Source: Streptomyces seoulensis
GTDB taxonomy: Bacteria; Actinomycetota; Actinomycetes; Streptomycetales; Streptomycetaceae
Assembly: GCF_004328625.1 (NCBI RefSeq)
Contig: NZ_CP032229.1
Location: forward strand, 5,084,001 to 5,148,000
DNA length: 64,000 nucleotides
Reading direction: 5' to 3'
Below the pieces are notes generated by a model. The model was not told the origin of the DNA, made no database searches, and saw only the letters and a list, made by a program, of their open reading frames with translations. Position 1 is the stretch's first letter. Every line of letters begins with the position of its first letter. Positions 1 through 9,089 of this stretch are shown here, in pieces. The translations under genes were made by a program, and so were the position numbers.

Positions 1-291
1 GGGGTGCTCCAGGGCGTAGGCGCGGTACGCGTTCGCGAAGGCGGTCAGCGCGTCCCGGCCCGCGCGTCCGGCGACCGCCGCCGCGATGCGGTCGATCAGC
101 TCGCCGCCCGCGTGCAGCGCCAGCCGGGTGCGCAGGTCGTTCAGGTTCCGGACGTGCGAGTACAGGCTCGCGTCCTTCACCCCGAAGCGCCGGGCCAGCG
201 CGGAGAGGGTGACGTGCTCGAAGCCGGCCTCGTCCGCGAGTTCGGCGGCGGCCGCGACCAGCCGGTCCGCCGTGATCCCCGCACGCGCCAT
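1..291 (-). CDS. TetR-family transcriptional regulator (C-terminus beyond the window)
   Basis: The reverse strand reads from an ATG at 291 to the window edge, giving the first 97 residues. The opening segment (MARAGITADRLVAAAAELAD followed by a V-T-L-S-A-L-A-R-R-F-G-V-K-D-A-S-L-Y helix-turn-helix) is the TetR N-terminal DNA-binding domain. The ligand-binding half is mostly missing. A strong ribosome site (AAGGAGGT) lies about 7 bases before the ATG. The gene lies 53 bases downstream of aldO on the same strand. A perfect palindrome at 334-350 that contains a TAGGAT -10-like hexamer lies just upstream, so autorepression is likely (inference). No ligand can be guessed. Confidence 0.9.
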   Translation of the reverse strand, partial: MARAGITADRLVAAAAELADEAGFEHVTLSALARRFGVKDASLYSHVRNLNDLRTRLALHAGGELIDRIAAAVAGRAGRDALTAFANAYRAYALEHP

Positions 292-333
292 GGACCCACC
301 TCCTTGGATGCCACCTTGGGTTTCCAGGCTGCA

Positions 334-1691
<1,358 letters not shown>

Positions 1692-1781
1692 TCACAGCAC
1701 CCCGGGAGGGCTTGCCGGGAAGTGGGGGCATACGGTGTGAGATGTACGTGTGAGCCGGGACCTTAGCCGGAGGAGACAGGG

Positions 1782-3101
1782 ATGGGCAGCCGCACCGCGC
1801 TGGTCGAGGATCTGATGGAGCGGTTCCCGCATGTGCCACGGGAAGCCGTCTTCAAGGAGGACCTGCTCCGGGGCGGAGTCGCCTTCGACGCCTCGGCCCT
1901 CAGCGACAACGAGAACGGCGAGGTGAAGCCGAAGTCCTACTTCATCTTCTCCTTCGACCACGGCACCCTGCCCGAGCTGGGCGAGGCCGCGCTCCGCAGG
2001 CCCCCGGAGGAGATCATCCTCACCGGCGGCCCCTACGACCTGCGCCGCACGGTCGTCTCCGTACGGGTGAACCCCGCCTCCCCCTACCGGGTCGCCGCCG
2101 ACGAGCACGGCCAGCTCGGCCTCTACCTCGACGGCAAGCGGATCTCCGACGTCGGCGTGCCGCCGATGCCCGAGTACTACCGGCACAAGCTCTCCAACGG
2201 GAAGTCGGTCATGGAGGTGGCCCCCACCATTCAGTGGGGCTACCTGATCTACCTGACCGCCTTCCGCGTGTGCCAGTACTTCGGCGCCAAGGAGGAGTGC
2301 CAGTACTGCGACATCAACCACAACTGGCGCCAGCACAAGGCGGCGGGCCGGCCCTACACGGGCGTGAAGGACGTCGACGAGGTCCTTGAGGCGCTGGAGA
2401 TCATCGACAAGTACGACACCGCCAAGATCTCCACCGCGTACACCCTCACGGGCGGCGCGATCACGACCAAGGTCCAGGGGCTGGACGAGGCCGACTTCTA
2501 CGGGCGGTACGCCAAGGCCATCGAGGAGCACTTCCCGGGCCGCTGGATCGGCAAGGTCGTCGCCCAGGCGCTGCCCAAGGCGGACGTCCAGCGCTTCAAG
2601 GACTACGGCGTGCAGATCTACCACCCCAACTTCGAGGTGTGGGACGAGTACCTGTTCAAGATGTACTGCCCCGGCAAGGAGCGGTACGTCGGCCGGGACG
2701 AGTGGCACAAGCGCATCCTGGACTCCGCCGACGTGTTCGGCGCGCGCAACGTGATCCCCAACTTCGTGGCGGGCGTGGAGATGGCCGAGCCCTTCGGCTT
2801 CACCACCGTCGACGAGGCCATCGCCTCCACCACCGAGGGGCTGCGCTTCTTCATGTCGCACGGCATCACGCCGCGCTTCACCACCTGGTGCCCCGAGCCC
2901 ACCACCCCGCTCGGCAAGGCCAACCCGCAGGGCGCGCCGCTGGAGTACCACATCCGGCTGCTGGAGGCGTACCGCAACACCATGGACGACTTCGGCCTCT
3001 CCTACCCGCCCGGCTACGGCCCGCCCGGCCCCGGCAACGCGGTCTTCTCCGTCAGCTCCTTCATGGACAGCCTGTCCGCCGAGGAGCGGGTGGAGGTCTG
3101 A
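1782..3101 (+). CDS. Radical SAM protein with atypical CX8CX2C cysteine motif
   Basis: The 439-residue protein has three clustered cysteines at about residues 164, 173 and 176 (CQYFGAKEECQYC), the only plausible site for a radical SAM 4Fe-4S cluster. The spacing is CX8CX2C rather than the usual CX3CX2C. After it come a TLTGGAITTK segment and alternating helix/strand sequence as in a TIM-barrel SAM domain. The roughly 150 residues before the cysteines are a separate, unrecognised domain. The start has a clear GGAGGAGAC ribosome site. The gene diverges from aldO across 186 bases and is followed by three hairpins. Substrate and reaction are unknown; assignment to the superfamily rests on the cysteines and overall sequence character. 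Confidence 0.8.
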   Translation: MGSRTALVEDLMERFPHVPREAVFKEDLLRGGVAFDASALSDNENGEVKPKSYFIFSFDHGTLPELGEAALRRPPEEIILTGGPYDLRRTVVSVRVNPASPYRVAADEHGQLGLYLDGKRISDVGVPPMPEYYRHKLSNGKSVMEVAPTIQWGYLIYLTAFRVCQYFGAKEECQYCDINHNWRQHKAAGRPYTGVKDVDEVLEALEIIDKYDTAKISTAYTLTGGAITTKVQGLDEADFYGRYAKAIEEHFPGRWIGKVVAQALPKADVQRFKDYGVQIYHPNFEVWDEYLFKMYCPGKERYVGRDEWHKRILDSADVFGARNVIPNFVAGVEMAEPFGFTTVDEAIASTTEGLRFFMSHGITPRFTTWCPEPTTPLGKANPQGAPLEYHIRLLEAYRNTMDDFGLSYPPGYGPPGPGNAVFSVSSFMDSLSAEERVEV

Positions 3102-3194
3102 ACCGGCCCTGCCGGTCCGGGAGTCTGAACCGCTGAGCGCCCGCCTCCGTATCCCCTGACGGAGTGGCGGGCGCGCGGTGACCGGACCGGTCAC
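3102..3194 (+). terminator. Three tandem hairpins after the radical SAM gene
   Basis: Three inverted repeats follow the stop codon: 3102-3116 (6-bp stem, 3-base loop), 3137-3174 (9-bp stem extended by 5 bp after a 2-base bulge) and 3178-3194 (7-bp stem GTGACCG/CGGTCAC, 3-base loop). There is no T-run, as is common for Streptomyces terminators. Confidence 0.6.
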
Positions 3195-3334
3195 GCCGGG
3201 CGACGAGGCGCTCACCCGATCCGCCGGGTCCGCTTGTCAGCCCGGCGGCGGCGTGAAAGGCTCCTGCCTCCGCGAGGCCCCAACTCCACCCTCGCTGTGG
3301 TGAGTTGCCCCTCGCTCGTGGACGCTGGAGACCG

Positions 3335-4786
3335 ATGCCCGATCTGCCGCCACCTCAGGACGCCGCCGAGGCGGCGCTGTTCGCCGAGTGCTGGGACGCG
3401 GTCCTCTCCTACGCCGACCTGTGCACGGCCGGAGCGGGAACGGCGCACCAACTGGCCGACGAAGCCTTCACCTTGGGGATGCGTGAGCTGCGGGCCGCGC
3501 AGGGTGCCGTACGCGGCCGTACCGCCCGGCTGCCGGTCATCCCCCAACTCCTCACCGCCGTACGGGAGACGGCGGCGAACTGGGAGAGCGAGGGCAAGGG
3601 ACACCAACTCGACCCCGACCTCCGCCTCTGGCTCAACTCCGAGGCGGCCGCCCGTTACCCGGGTCCTCCGCTGGGCCGGCCCATCGCGCTGCGGGGTCTG
3701 CGTGACATGCCCGAGGCCGACGCCACGCTGCTCTGGCTCGCCGAGGTGGAGTCGCTCCCGCTGCCCAGCGTCGCCCGCCGGCTGGGCCTGGACCCGCTGA
3801 CCACGGGCGCCGAACTCGACCAGGTCCGCGTGCTGTTCCACGACCGCTGCCACCGCGCCCACCGTGACGCCCCGCTGGACGCCGAGTGCCGCAGCTACGC
3901 CCGTCTGCTGGACGCCGTCACCCGCTCGCCCGGCGCCGAGACCCCCGAGGACCTCTCCCGCCACCTCGCCACCTGCGTCCCGTGCGCCGAGGCCGCCGCC
4001 TGTCTGCGCCTGCACGGCGGAGGCATCCCGGCCGCGCTCGCCGGCGGTGTCATCGGCTGGGGCGCCCTCGCCTACCTGGAACGCCGCCGCCGCGCCGCCG
4101 AGGTCCGCCTCGGCGTGGGCGCACCCTCGGGACCGGGGGCGCGTACGGACGACGAGGCGGCGCGCGGCCGCGTCCTGCGCGGCAGCCTCCTCGCGGCGGC
4201 GGGCCTGCTGTCGGCGGTGGCCCTCGGCGTCTCCCTGATGCCCTTCGGCACCCCGGACGACGCCGACGCATCCGCCCGCGACGACCAGAAACCGGTCGCC
4301 GCCCCCGACACCCCGCACCCCGCCCCCACCCCGTCCCCCTCCCGCTCGGCGGCCCCGGCGACGACCCGGACGATCCCGGTACCGGCGTCCCCGATCCCGA
4401 GCCCTACCCGGACCCGCAAACCTCCGCCGCCGTCCCCCAAGCCCTCGGCGACCCCCACCCCGAGCACCCCCACCACCTGCCAGGTCGCCTACCGCCTGGA
4501 CGACGAGTGGAGCACCGGCTTCCAGGCGACCCTGCGCATCACCACCGACGCCCCCCTCACCGGCTGGCGACTCGCCTGGACCTTCCCCGACGGCCAGCGC
4601 ATCGGCCAGACCTGGGACGCGACCCCCCACCAGGACGGCGCCCGGGTCACGGCGGACGCCAAGGACTACAACCGGTCGGTCGCCGCCCACGGGACGGTCG
4701 AGTTCGGGTTCGTGGGCAGCTCACAGGGGGCCAACGGCACACCGGACGCGTTCACCCTCAACGGAACTCCCTGCGCGAACGGTTGA
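3335..4786 (+). CDS. Sigma-70-like / zinc-finger / transmembrane / CBM2 fusion protein
   Basis: The 483-residue protein has an unusual architecture. Residues about 12-60 and 115-175 resemble sigma-70 regions 2 and 4 (LWLAEVESLPLPSVARRLGL is the region 4 helix-turn-helix style). A putative HX3CX2C zinc site sits at 210-217, as in zf-HC2 anti-sigma domains. One membrane helix lies at about 283-303, then a Pro/Ser/Thr-rich linker (about 305-380). A family 2 carbohydrate-binding module occupies about 382-483, with bracketing cysteines and the tryptophans WSTGF and GWRLAWTF. The likely topology is cytoplasmic N-terminus and external CBM, suggesting a polysaccharide sensor (inference). An ATG at 3335 preceded by GGAG was chosen over a TTG at 3305. 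Confidence 0.75.
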   Translation: MPDLPPPQDAAEAALFAECWDAVLSYADLCTAGAGTAHQLADEAFTLGMRELRAAQGAVRGRTARLPVIPQLLTAVRETAANWESEGKGHQLDPDLRLWLNSEAAARYPGPPLGRPIALRGLRDMPEADATLLWLAEVESLPLPSVARRLGLDPLTTGAELDQVRVLFHDRCHRAHRDAPLDAECRSYARLLDAVTRSPGAETPEDLSRHLATCVPCAEAAACLRLHGGGIPAALAGGVIGWGALAYLERRRRAAEVRLGVGAPSGPGARTDDEAARGRVLRGSLLAAAGLLSAVALGVSLMPFGTPDDADASARDDQKPVAAPDTPHPAPTPSPSRSAAPATTRTIPVPASPIPSPTRTRKPPPPSPKPSATPTPSTPTTCQVAYRLDDEWSTGFQATLRITTDAPLTGWRLAWTFPDGQRIGQTWDATPHQDGARVTADAKDYNRSVAAHGTVEFGFVGSSQGANGTPDAFTLNGTPCANG

Positions 4787-4801
4787 CCGAAGCCGCGGGG
4801 G

Positions 4802-5359
4802 ATGATGGCCGACATGACGGCTGACCGTGCTGAACTGCACGAACTGCTCCGCCGCGCCGGTCTTGAACTCGTCGGAACCGGACGGGTCTTTGACGCGCGC
4901 CCCCCGATGACCGCCTGGCGCCCGGTGATCGCCGCGAGCACGGAACCCACGCTCGCCGTACCGGACGACCACGCCGATCTGGTCGCGGAGTTGAACCGGC
5001 AGTGGCACCGGCTCGCCGTCGAGCACGGCGTGTTCGACGCGGACGGGGAGTTCCTGATCAGCGTCGGCAACCAGGGCTGCGCTTGCTGGACCCGAGTGCG
5101 GCTGGGGGAGCAGTGGGATCTGGCCGGTCACCTCGGCCCCCGCCCGGGGCAGCCGGAGTTCGTGACGATGTCGCCGGAAGGGGAGAGCGTCCTGGGCCTC
5201 ACCTGCGAGGAGTACGAGGTCTGGTTCGTGGCCGTCGCCCCGTTCGGGGAATGGCCGGAGGCGTGGGCCCGGGGGTGGGCGGCGGAAAGACCGGAGGAGC
5301 GGGAGGCCGGCTGGGACACCGTCCTGCGGCGGAAGAAGGGCTCGGCGAGGCATCCGTGA
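4802..5359 (+). CDS. Hypothetical protein
   Basis: This 185-residue acidic soluble protein has no signal peptide or membrane segment, and I do not recognise a domain. It is rich in tryptophan and glutamate, with a G-N-Q-G-C-A-C-W segment in the middle. The start could be either of two adjacent ATGs or the ATG at 4814; a GGGGGA tract precedes the first. Its stop overlaps the GTG of the next gene, so the two are probably translationally coupled. Confidence 0.65.
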   Translation: MMADMTADRAELHELLRRAGLELVGTGRVFDARPPMTAWRPVIAASTEPTLAVPDDHADLVAELNRQWHRLAVEHGVFDADGEFLISVGNQGCACWTRVRLGEQWDLAGHLGPRPGQPEFVTMSPEGESVLGLTCEEYEVWFVAVAPFGEWPEAWARGWAAERPEEREAGWDTVLRRKKGSARHP

Positions 5360-5580
5360 TCCGCCTGCTCGACGATCCCCACTGGTCCGTACGGAACACC
5401 GCGGCCGTCAACCCACGCCTGTCCACACGCCTCCTGACCACCCGCCTGTACGACCGCACCACCGCAGACATCACCGCCGCCAACCCCGCCCTCCCGGAGA
5501 CCGTCATGCACCACCTCCTGGACCGGGCTCCCCATGCCGCGAAAATCGATGGCGGCTCGACAGGCGCCGCTCTACAGTGA
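5356..5580 (+). CDS. Small leucine-rich-repeat-variant-like protein
   Basis: A 74-residue product starts at a GTG that overlaps the stop of the preceding gene (GTGA). It reads as about two short alpha-helical repeats (LLDDPHWSVRNTAAVNP then LYDRTTADITAANP), similar in style to leucine-rich repeat variants. No function can be assigned. The overlap and uniform codon use argue that it is a real, coupled gene; it may extend the preceding protein in relatives. Confidence 0.5.
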   Translation: MIRLLDDPHWSVRNTAAVNPRLSTRLLTTRLYDRTTADITAANPALPETVMHHLLDRAPHAAKIDGGSTGAALQ

Positions 5581-5646
5581 GAACCGCTTCGCGCGGCGGT
5601 GGTTCGCCGGAGCCTCAGGCCGAGTGAGGAAAGGGAGGTGTGACCG

Positions 5647-5718
5647 ATGGCTGTCTCTGTGATGGGTCTTGCCCGCGACCAGAAGTTCATCCACTCCACC
5701 TCCGTGGCCACCGGCTGA
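5647..5718 (+). CDS. 23-residue small ORF with a near-ideal ribosome binding site
   Basis: The reading frame MAVSVMGLARDQKFIHSTSV plus ATG starts 7 bases after AAAGGGAGGTG, one of the strongest ribosome sites in the window, and stops 51 bases before rsgA. It has a hydrophobic start and a basic middle but no clear membrane helix. It could be a leader peptide controlling rsgA or an independent small protein. No product was recognised; support is the ribosome site and position only. Confidence 0.45.
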   Translation: MAVSVMGLARDQKFIHSTSVATG

Positions 5719-5749
5719 TCCGATCGCGCCGCAGGCGCTCGCCGGGGTC

Positions 5750-5764
5750 ACCCTTGTGAAGGGT
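5750..5764 (+). promoter_or_regulatory. Hairpin that would mask the rsgA ribosome site
   Basis: ACCCTT-GTG-AAGGGT is a perfect 6-bp stem with a 3-base loop. Its right arm contains AAGGG, the only plausible ribosome site for the TTG start at 5770. Formation of the hairpin would block initiation, and ribosomes arriving from the small ORF could open it. This mechanism is inferred. Confidence 0.4.
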
Positions 5765-5769
5765 CTCCC

Positions 5770-6861
5770 TTGCAACTCTCCTCCTCTCATGCCCTGTTGA
5801 CCCTCGGCTGGGACTCCCACTGGGAAGCCGAGTTCGCCCCCTACGCCCGTCAGGGTCTGCTCCCCGGGCGAGTCGTCCGGGTCGACCGGGGGCAGTGTGA
5901 CGTCCTCACCGCGGACGGGGTCGTCCGCGCGGACACCGCGTTCGTGACGCCCAACGACCCGATGCGGGTGCTGTGCACGGGGGACTGGGCCGCGGTCGAC
6001 CCCGAGGGCGGCAGCCCCCGGTACGTCCGCGCCTACCTCCCCCGCCGGACGGCGTTCGTGCGGTCCACCTCGTCCAAGCGGTCCGACGGGCAGATCCTGG
6101 CGGCCAACGTCGATCACGCCGTCGTCGCCGTGTCGCTCGCCGTCGAGCTGGACCTCGGGCGGGTCGAACGGTTCCTCGCGCTGGCGTGGGAGTCCGGGGC
6201 GCAGCCGGTGGTCGTCCTGTCCAAGGCCGACCTCGTGCCGGACCCCGTGACGCTCGCGCACCTCGTGCAGGACGTCGAGACCGCCGCGCCCGGTGTGGCC
6301 GTGCTGACGGTCAGCGCGCTGCACGGCGACGGGCTGGACGAGCTCCGGGCGCTGACCGGCAACGGCACCGCCGTGCTGCTCGGGCAGTCCGGCGCGGGCA
6401 AGTCCACGCTGGCCAACGCGCTCGTCGGTACGGACGTCATGGACGTACGGGCCGCGCGGGACGTGGACGGCAAGGGACGGCACACCACGACCACCCGCAA
6501 CCTGCTGCCGCTGCCCGGCGGGGGTGTGCTCATCGACACCCCCGGCCTGCGCGGCGTCGGCCTGTACGACGCGGAGACCGGGGTCGGCCAGGTGTTCTCC
6601 GAGATCGAGGAACTGGCGGCGCGCTGCCGGTTCCACGACTGCTCCCACAGCTCGGAGCCCGGCTGCGCGGTCGCCGCCGCCGTCGACTCCGGCGAACTGC
6701 CGGTCCGGCGGCTGGAGAGCTACCGCAAGCTGGTCCGCGAGAACCAGTGGATCGTCGCCAAGACCGACGCCCGCCTGCGCGCCGAGATCCGCAAGGACTG
6801 GAAGCGCAAGGGGGCCGAGGGCCGGGCCGCGATGCGGGCCAAGCGGGGGCACTGGTCCTAG
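5770..6861 (+). CDS. rsgA: Ribosome small-subunit-dependent GTPase RsgA
   Basis: RsgA is a circularly permuted GTPase that helps mature the 30S subunit by checking the decoding centre. The 363-residue product shows an OB-fold region (to about 110), then permuted G motifs: G4 SKAD at about 151-154, the P-loop GQSGAGKS at about 205-212, and DTPG after it. A C-terminal zinc site is seen as CRFHDC...C (about 289-302) and the tail is basic. The order G4-G1-G3 is diagnostic. The best start is a TTG at 5770 behind AAGGG that lies in a small hairpin. A strong hairpin follows the stop. Confidence 0.93.
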   Translation: MQLSSSHALLTLGWDSHWEAEFAPYARQGLLPGRVVRVDRGQCDVLTADGVVRADTAFVTPNDPMRVLCTGDWAAVDPEGGSPRYVRAYLPRRTAFVRSTSSKRSDGQILAANVDHAVVAVSLAVELDLGRVERFLALAWESGAQPVVVLSKADLVPDPVTLAHLVQDVETAAPGVAVLTVSALHGDGLDELRALTGNGTAVLLGQSGAGKSTLANALVGTDVMDVRAARDVDGKGRHTTTTRNLLPLPGGGVLIDTPGLRGVGLYDAETGVGQVFSEIEELAARCRFHDCSHSSEPGCAVAAAVDSGELPVRRLESYRKLVRENQWIVAKTDARLRAEIRKDWKRKGAEGRAAMRAKRGHWS

Positions 6862-6871
6862 CGACCCCTGA

Positions 6872-6922
6872 GGGAGGGGGCCGGGCTGCATGTCCGTTTT
6901 CCGCTGGCCCGGCCCCCCTCCC
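6872..6922 (+). terminator. Long GC hairpin between rsgA and ada
   Basis: GGGAGGGGGCCGGGC (6872-6886) pairs with 6907-6922 over about 15 bp with one bulged base and a 20-base loop. It begins 11 bases after the rsgA stop and ends 18 bases before the ada start, which fits termination of rsgA. Confidence 0.65.
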
Positions 6923-6940
6923 ACGTCCGACACTGGACGC

Positions 6941-8332
6941 ATGACGGACGATGACAGCAGGTACGAGGCGGTGCGCAGCCGCGACGGGCGGTTCGACGGC
7001 GTCTTCTTCTTCGCCGTCCGGACCACCGGCATCTACTGCCGCCCGAGCTGCCCGGCGGTGACACCGAAGCGGTGCAACGTCCGGTTCTTCCGCACGGCGG
7101 CCGCCGCCCAGGGCGCGGGCTTCCGGGCCTGCCGCCGCTGCCGCCCGGACGCCGTACCGGGGTCGGCCGAGTGGAACGTCCGCGCGGACGTCGTCGGCCG
7201 GGCCATGCGGCTCATCGCCGACGGCGTCGTCGACCGCGAAGGCGTCACCGGCCTCGCCGCCCGCCTCGGTTACAGCCCCCGGCAGGTGCAGCGCCAGCTC
7301 ACCGGCGAGGTCGGCGCCGGACCCGTCGCCCTCGCCCGCGCCCAGCGCGCCCACACCGCGCGGACCCTGCTGCGGACGACCGAACTCCCAGTCACCGACA
7401 TCGCGTTCGCGTCCGGCTTCCGCAGCATCCGCCAGTTCAACGACACCATCCGCGAGGTCTACGCCCACACCCCCACCGAGGTACGGAACGCCGCCCCGCG
7501 CTCCCGCCGGGCCACTCCCGGCACCGGCATCCCGCTGCGCCTGGCCCACCGGGGCCCCTATCAGGCCGGCGCCGTCTTCGACCTGCTCGCCCGCGAGGCC
7601 GTACCCGGCGTGGAGGAGGTGACCGGCACCCCGGGCGCACGGGTCCACCGGCGCACCCTGCGGCTGCCGTACGGCACCGGTGTCGCCGTCGTCCACGAGC
7701 GCGCCCACACCCCCGAGCCGCGCGGCGGCACCCGGCCCGGCGGCTGGCTCGACGCCCGGCTGCTGCTCACCGACCCCCGCGACCTCACCACCGCCGTGCA
7801 CCGGCTGCGCCGGCTGTACGACCTGGACGCCGACCCCTACGCCGTCGACGCCCGCCTCGGCGCCGACCCCCGGCTCGCCCCGCTCGTCGCCGCCCGGCCC
7901 GGCCTGCGCTCACCCGGCGCGGTCGACCCGCTGGAGATCGCCGCGCGTGTCCTGACCGGGACACCGGAAGCCCTCGAACGGCTCGTCCTGCGGTACGGCA
8001 AGGCGCTCGACGCGCCCAGCGGCACCCTGACCCACCTCTTCCCCGAGCCCGCCGTCCTCGCCGGGTCGGAGGCCGGGACGCCGATCGGTACGCTCGCCGC
8101 CGCCCTCGCCGACGGCCGCCTGCGCCTGGACCCCGGCGCCGACCGGGACGAGGCCCGGCGCGCGCTGGCCGGGCTGCCCGGCATCACCCCGGCCGCCGTC
8201 GCCGCCCTCCGGGCGCGCGTGCTCGGCGACCCGGACGTCACCCCACCCGGTACGGACCTGCCCGAAGCCTGGCGGCCCTGGCGGTCCTACGCCGTACTCC
8301 ACCTACGGGTCGCCGAGGAGCTGACCGACTGA
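6941..8332 (+). CDS. Ada-AlkA fusion: methylation-responsive regulator with 3-methyladenine glycosylase domain
   Basis: This 463-residue fusion begins with an Ada metal-binding domain (Cys33, Cys37, Cys64, Cys67; the first is the expected methyl-phosphotriester acceptor). An AraC-type helix-turn-helix follows (about 95-185, ending SIRQFNDTIREVY), then an AlkA N-terminal domain and a HhH-GPD-like C-terminus. Methylation of the Ada part should switch on alkylation repair genes, including ogt downstream. The glycosylase part looks shortened: the HhH reads LPGITPAAVAALRAR without the usual W-T-A, and the helices after the expected catalytic Asp (GTDL) run almost directly into RPWRSYAVLHL. Base excision may therefore be weak or lost. 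The start is the ATG at 6941. Confidence 0.88.
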   Translation: MTDDDSRYEAVRSRDGRFDGVFFFAVRTTGIYCRPSCPAVTPKRCNVRFFRTAAAAQGAGFRACRRCRPDAVPGSAEWNVRADVVGRAMRLIADGVVDREGVTGLAARLGYSPRQVQRQLTGEVGAGPVALARAQRAHTARTLLRTTELPVTDIAFASGFRSIRQFNDTIREVYAHTPTEVRNAAPRSRRATPGTGIPLRLAHRGPYQAGAVFDLLAREAVPGVEEVTGTPGARVHRRTLRLPYGTGVAVVHERAHTPEPRGGTRPGGWLDARLLLTDPRDLTTAVHRLRRLYDLDADPYAVDARLGADPRLAPLVAARPGLRSPGAVDPLEIAARVLTGTPEALERLVLRYGKALDAPSGTLTHLFPEPAVLAGSEAGTPIGTLAAALADGRLRLDPGADRDEARRALAGLPGITPAAVAALRARVLGDPDVTPPGTDLPEAWRPWRSYAVLHLRVAEELTD

Positions 8333-8835
8333 TGGCGATCATGGACAACCCCTACTGGACCGAACTGGCCTCCCCGGTCGGCCCCCTGCTGCTCACCGCC
8401 GACGCCGACGGCGCCCTGACCTCGGTCTCCGTACCCGGCCAGAAGGGCGGACGGACCGTCCAGGAGGGCTGGCGGCACGACGCCGGGCCCTTCCGGGAAG
8501 CCACCGAGCAGCTCACCGCGTACTTCGCCGGAGACCTCAAGGAGTTCGACCTGCCGGTCCGCGCCCAGGGCACCGAGTTCCGCGAGCGGGTGTGGGCCGC
8601 CCTGGACGCCGTCCCCTACGGGTCCACCACCACCTACGGCGCGATCGCGGCCCGGCTCGGCGCGCCCCGCGCCGCGATCCGCGCGGTCGGCGGCGCGCTC
8701 GGCGCCAACCCCCTGCTCGTCGTCCGCGCCTGCCACCGCGTCATCGGCGCCGACGGCACGATGACCGGGTACGCGGGCGGGCTGGAACGGAAGATGTGGC
8801 TGCTGCGGCTGGAGGGGGTGCTGGGGGATGCGTAG
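8332..8835 (+). CDS. ogt: Methylated-DNA--protein-cysteine methyltransferase
   Basis: The 167-residue protein removes the methyl group from O6-methylguanine by suicidal transfer to a cysteine. The active-site segment reads RACHRVIG with Cys134; most family members have PCHRV, so the proline is replaced by alanine here. The helix-turn-helix part (YGSTTTYGAIAARLG) and N-terminal RNase H-like fold are intact and length is normal. Its ATG overlaps the stop of the ada fusion (TGATG), so the two form a coupled alkylation-response operon. Confidence 0.92.
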   Translation: MAIMDNPYWTELASPVGPLLLTADADGALTSVSVPGQKGGRTVQEGWRHDAGPFREATEQLTAYFAGDLKEFDLPVRAQGTEFRERVWAALDAVPYGSTTTYGAIAARLGAPRAAIRAVGGALGANPLLVVRACHRVIGADGTMTGYAGGLERKMWLLRLEGVLGDA

Positions 8836-8867
8836 CCCCTGCCCGTCGCCGGCTGCTCGGCGCGTGG

Positions 8868-8913
8868 GCGGCTGCGGGCCGTCGTGGCCGGTCGCGCAGT
8901 TCCCCGCGCCCCT
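8868..8913. repeat. Dispersed Streptomyces intergenic repeat (GCAGTTCCCCGCGCCCCT type)
   Basis: The segment with GGCCGTCGTGGCCGGTCGCG followed by CAGTTCCCCGCGCCCCTG matches a short element that I recall as occurring many times between genes of Streptomyces chromosomes. Only one copy is in this window, so the repeat status is from memory. The rest of 8836-9089 holds no gene that I can support. Confidence 0.5.
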
Positions 8914-9089
8914 GGGTAACCGCAGCACAAGTCGGGCAGGGATGCGGGTGCGCTGACCGGACCCACCCGACCGGCTGGGCCGAGCGGGTGGGCGTGCGGT
9001 GCGGGTGCTCCGCGCCCGGCTCGCCCGTGTGGCACCGTCGCCTGCGGTGGCCCGGACAGCCGGACGGGCCCGGTGCGAAAGGGCGGACA

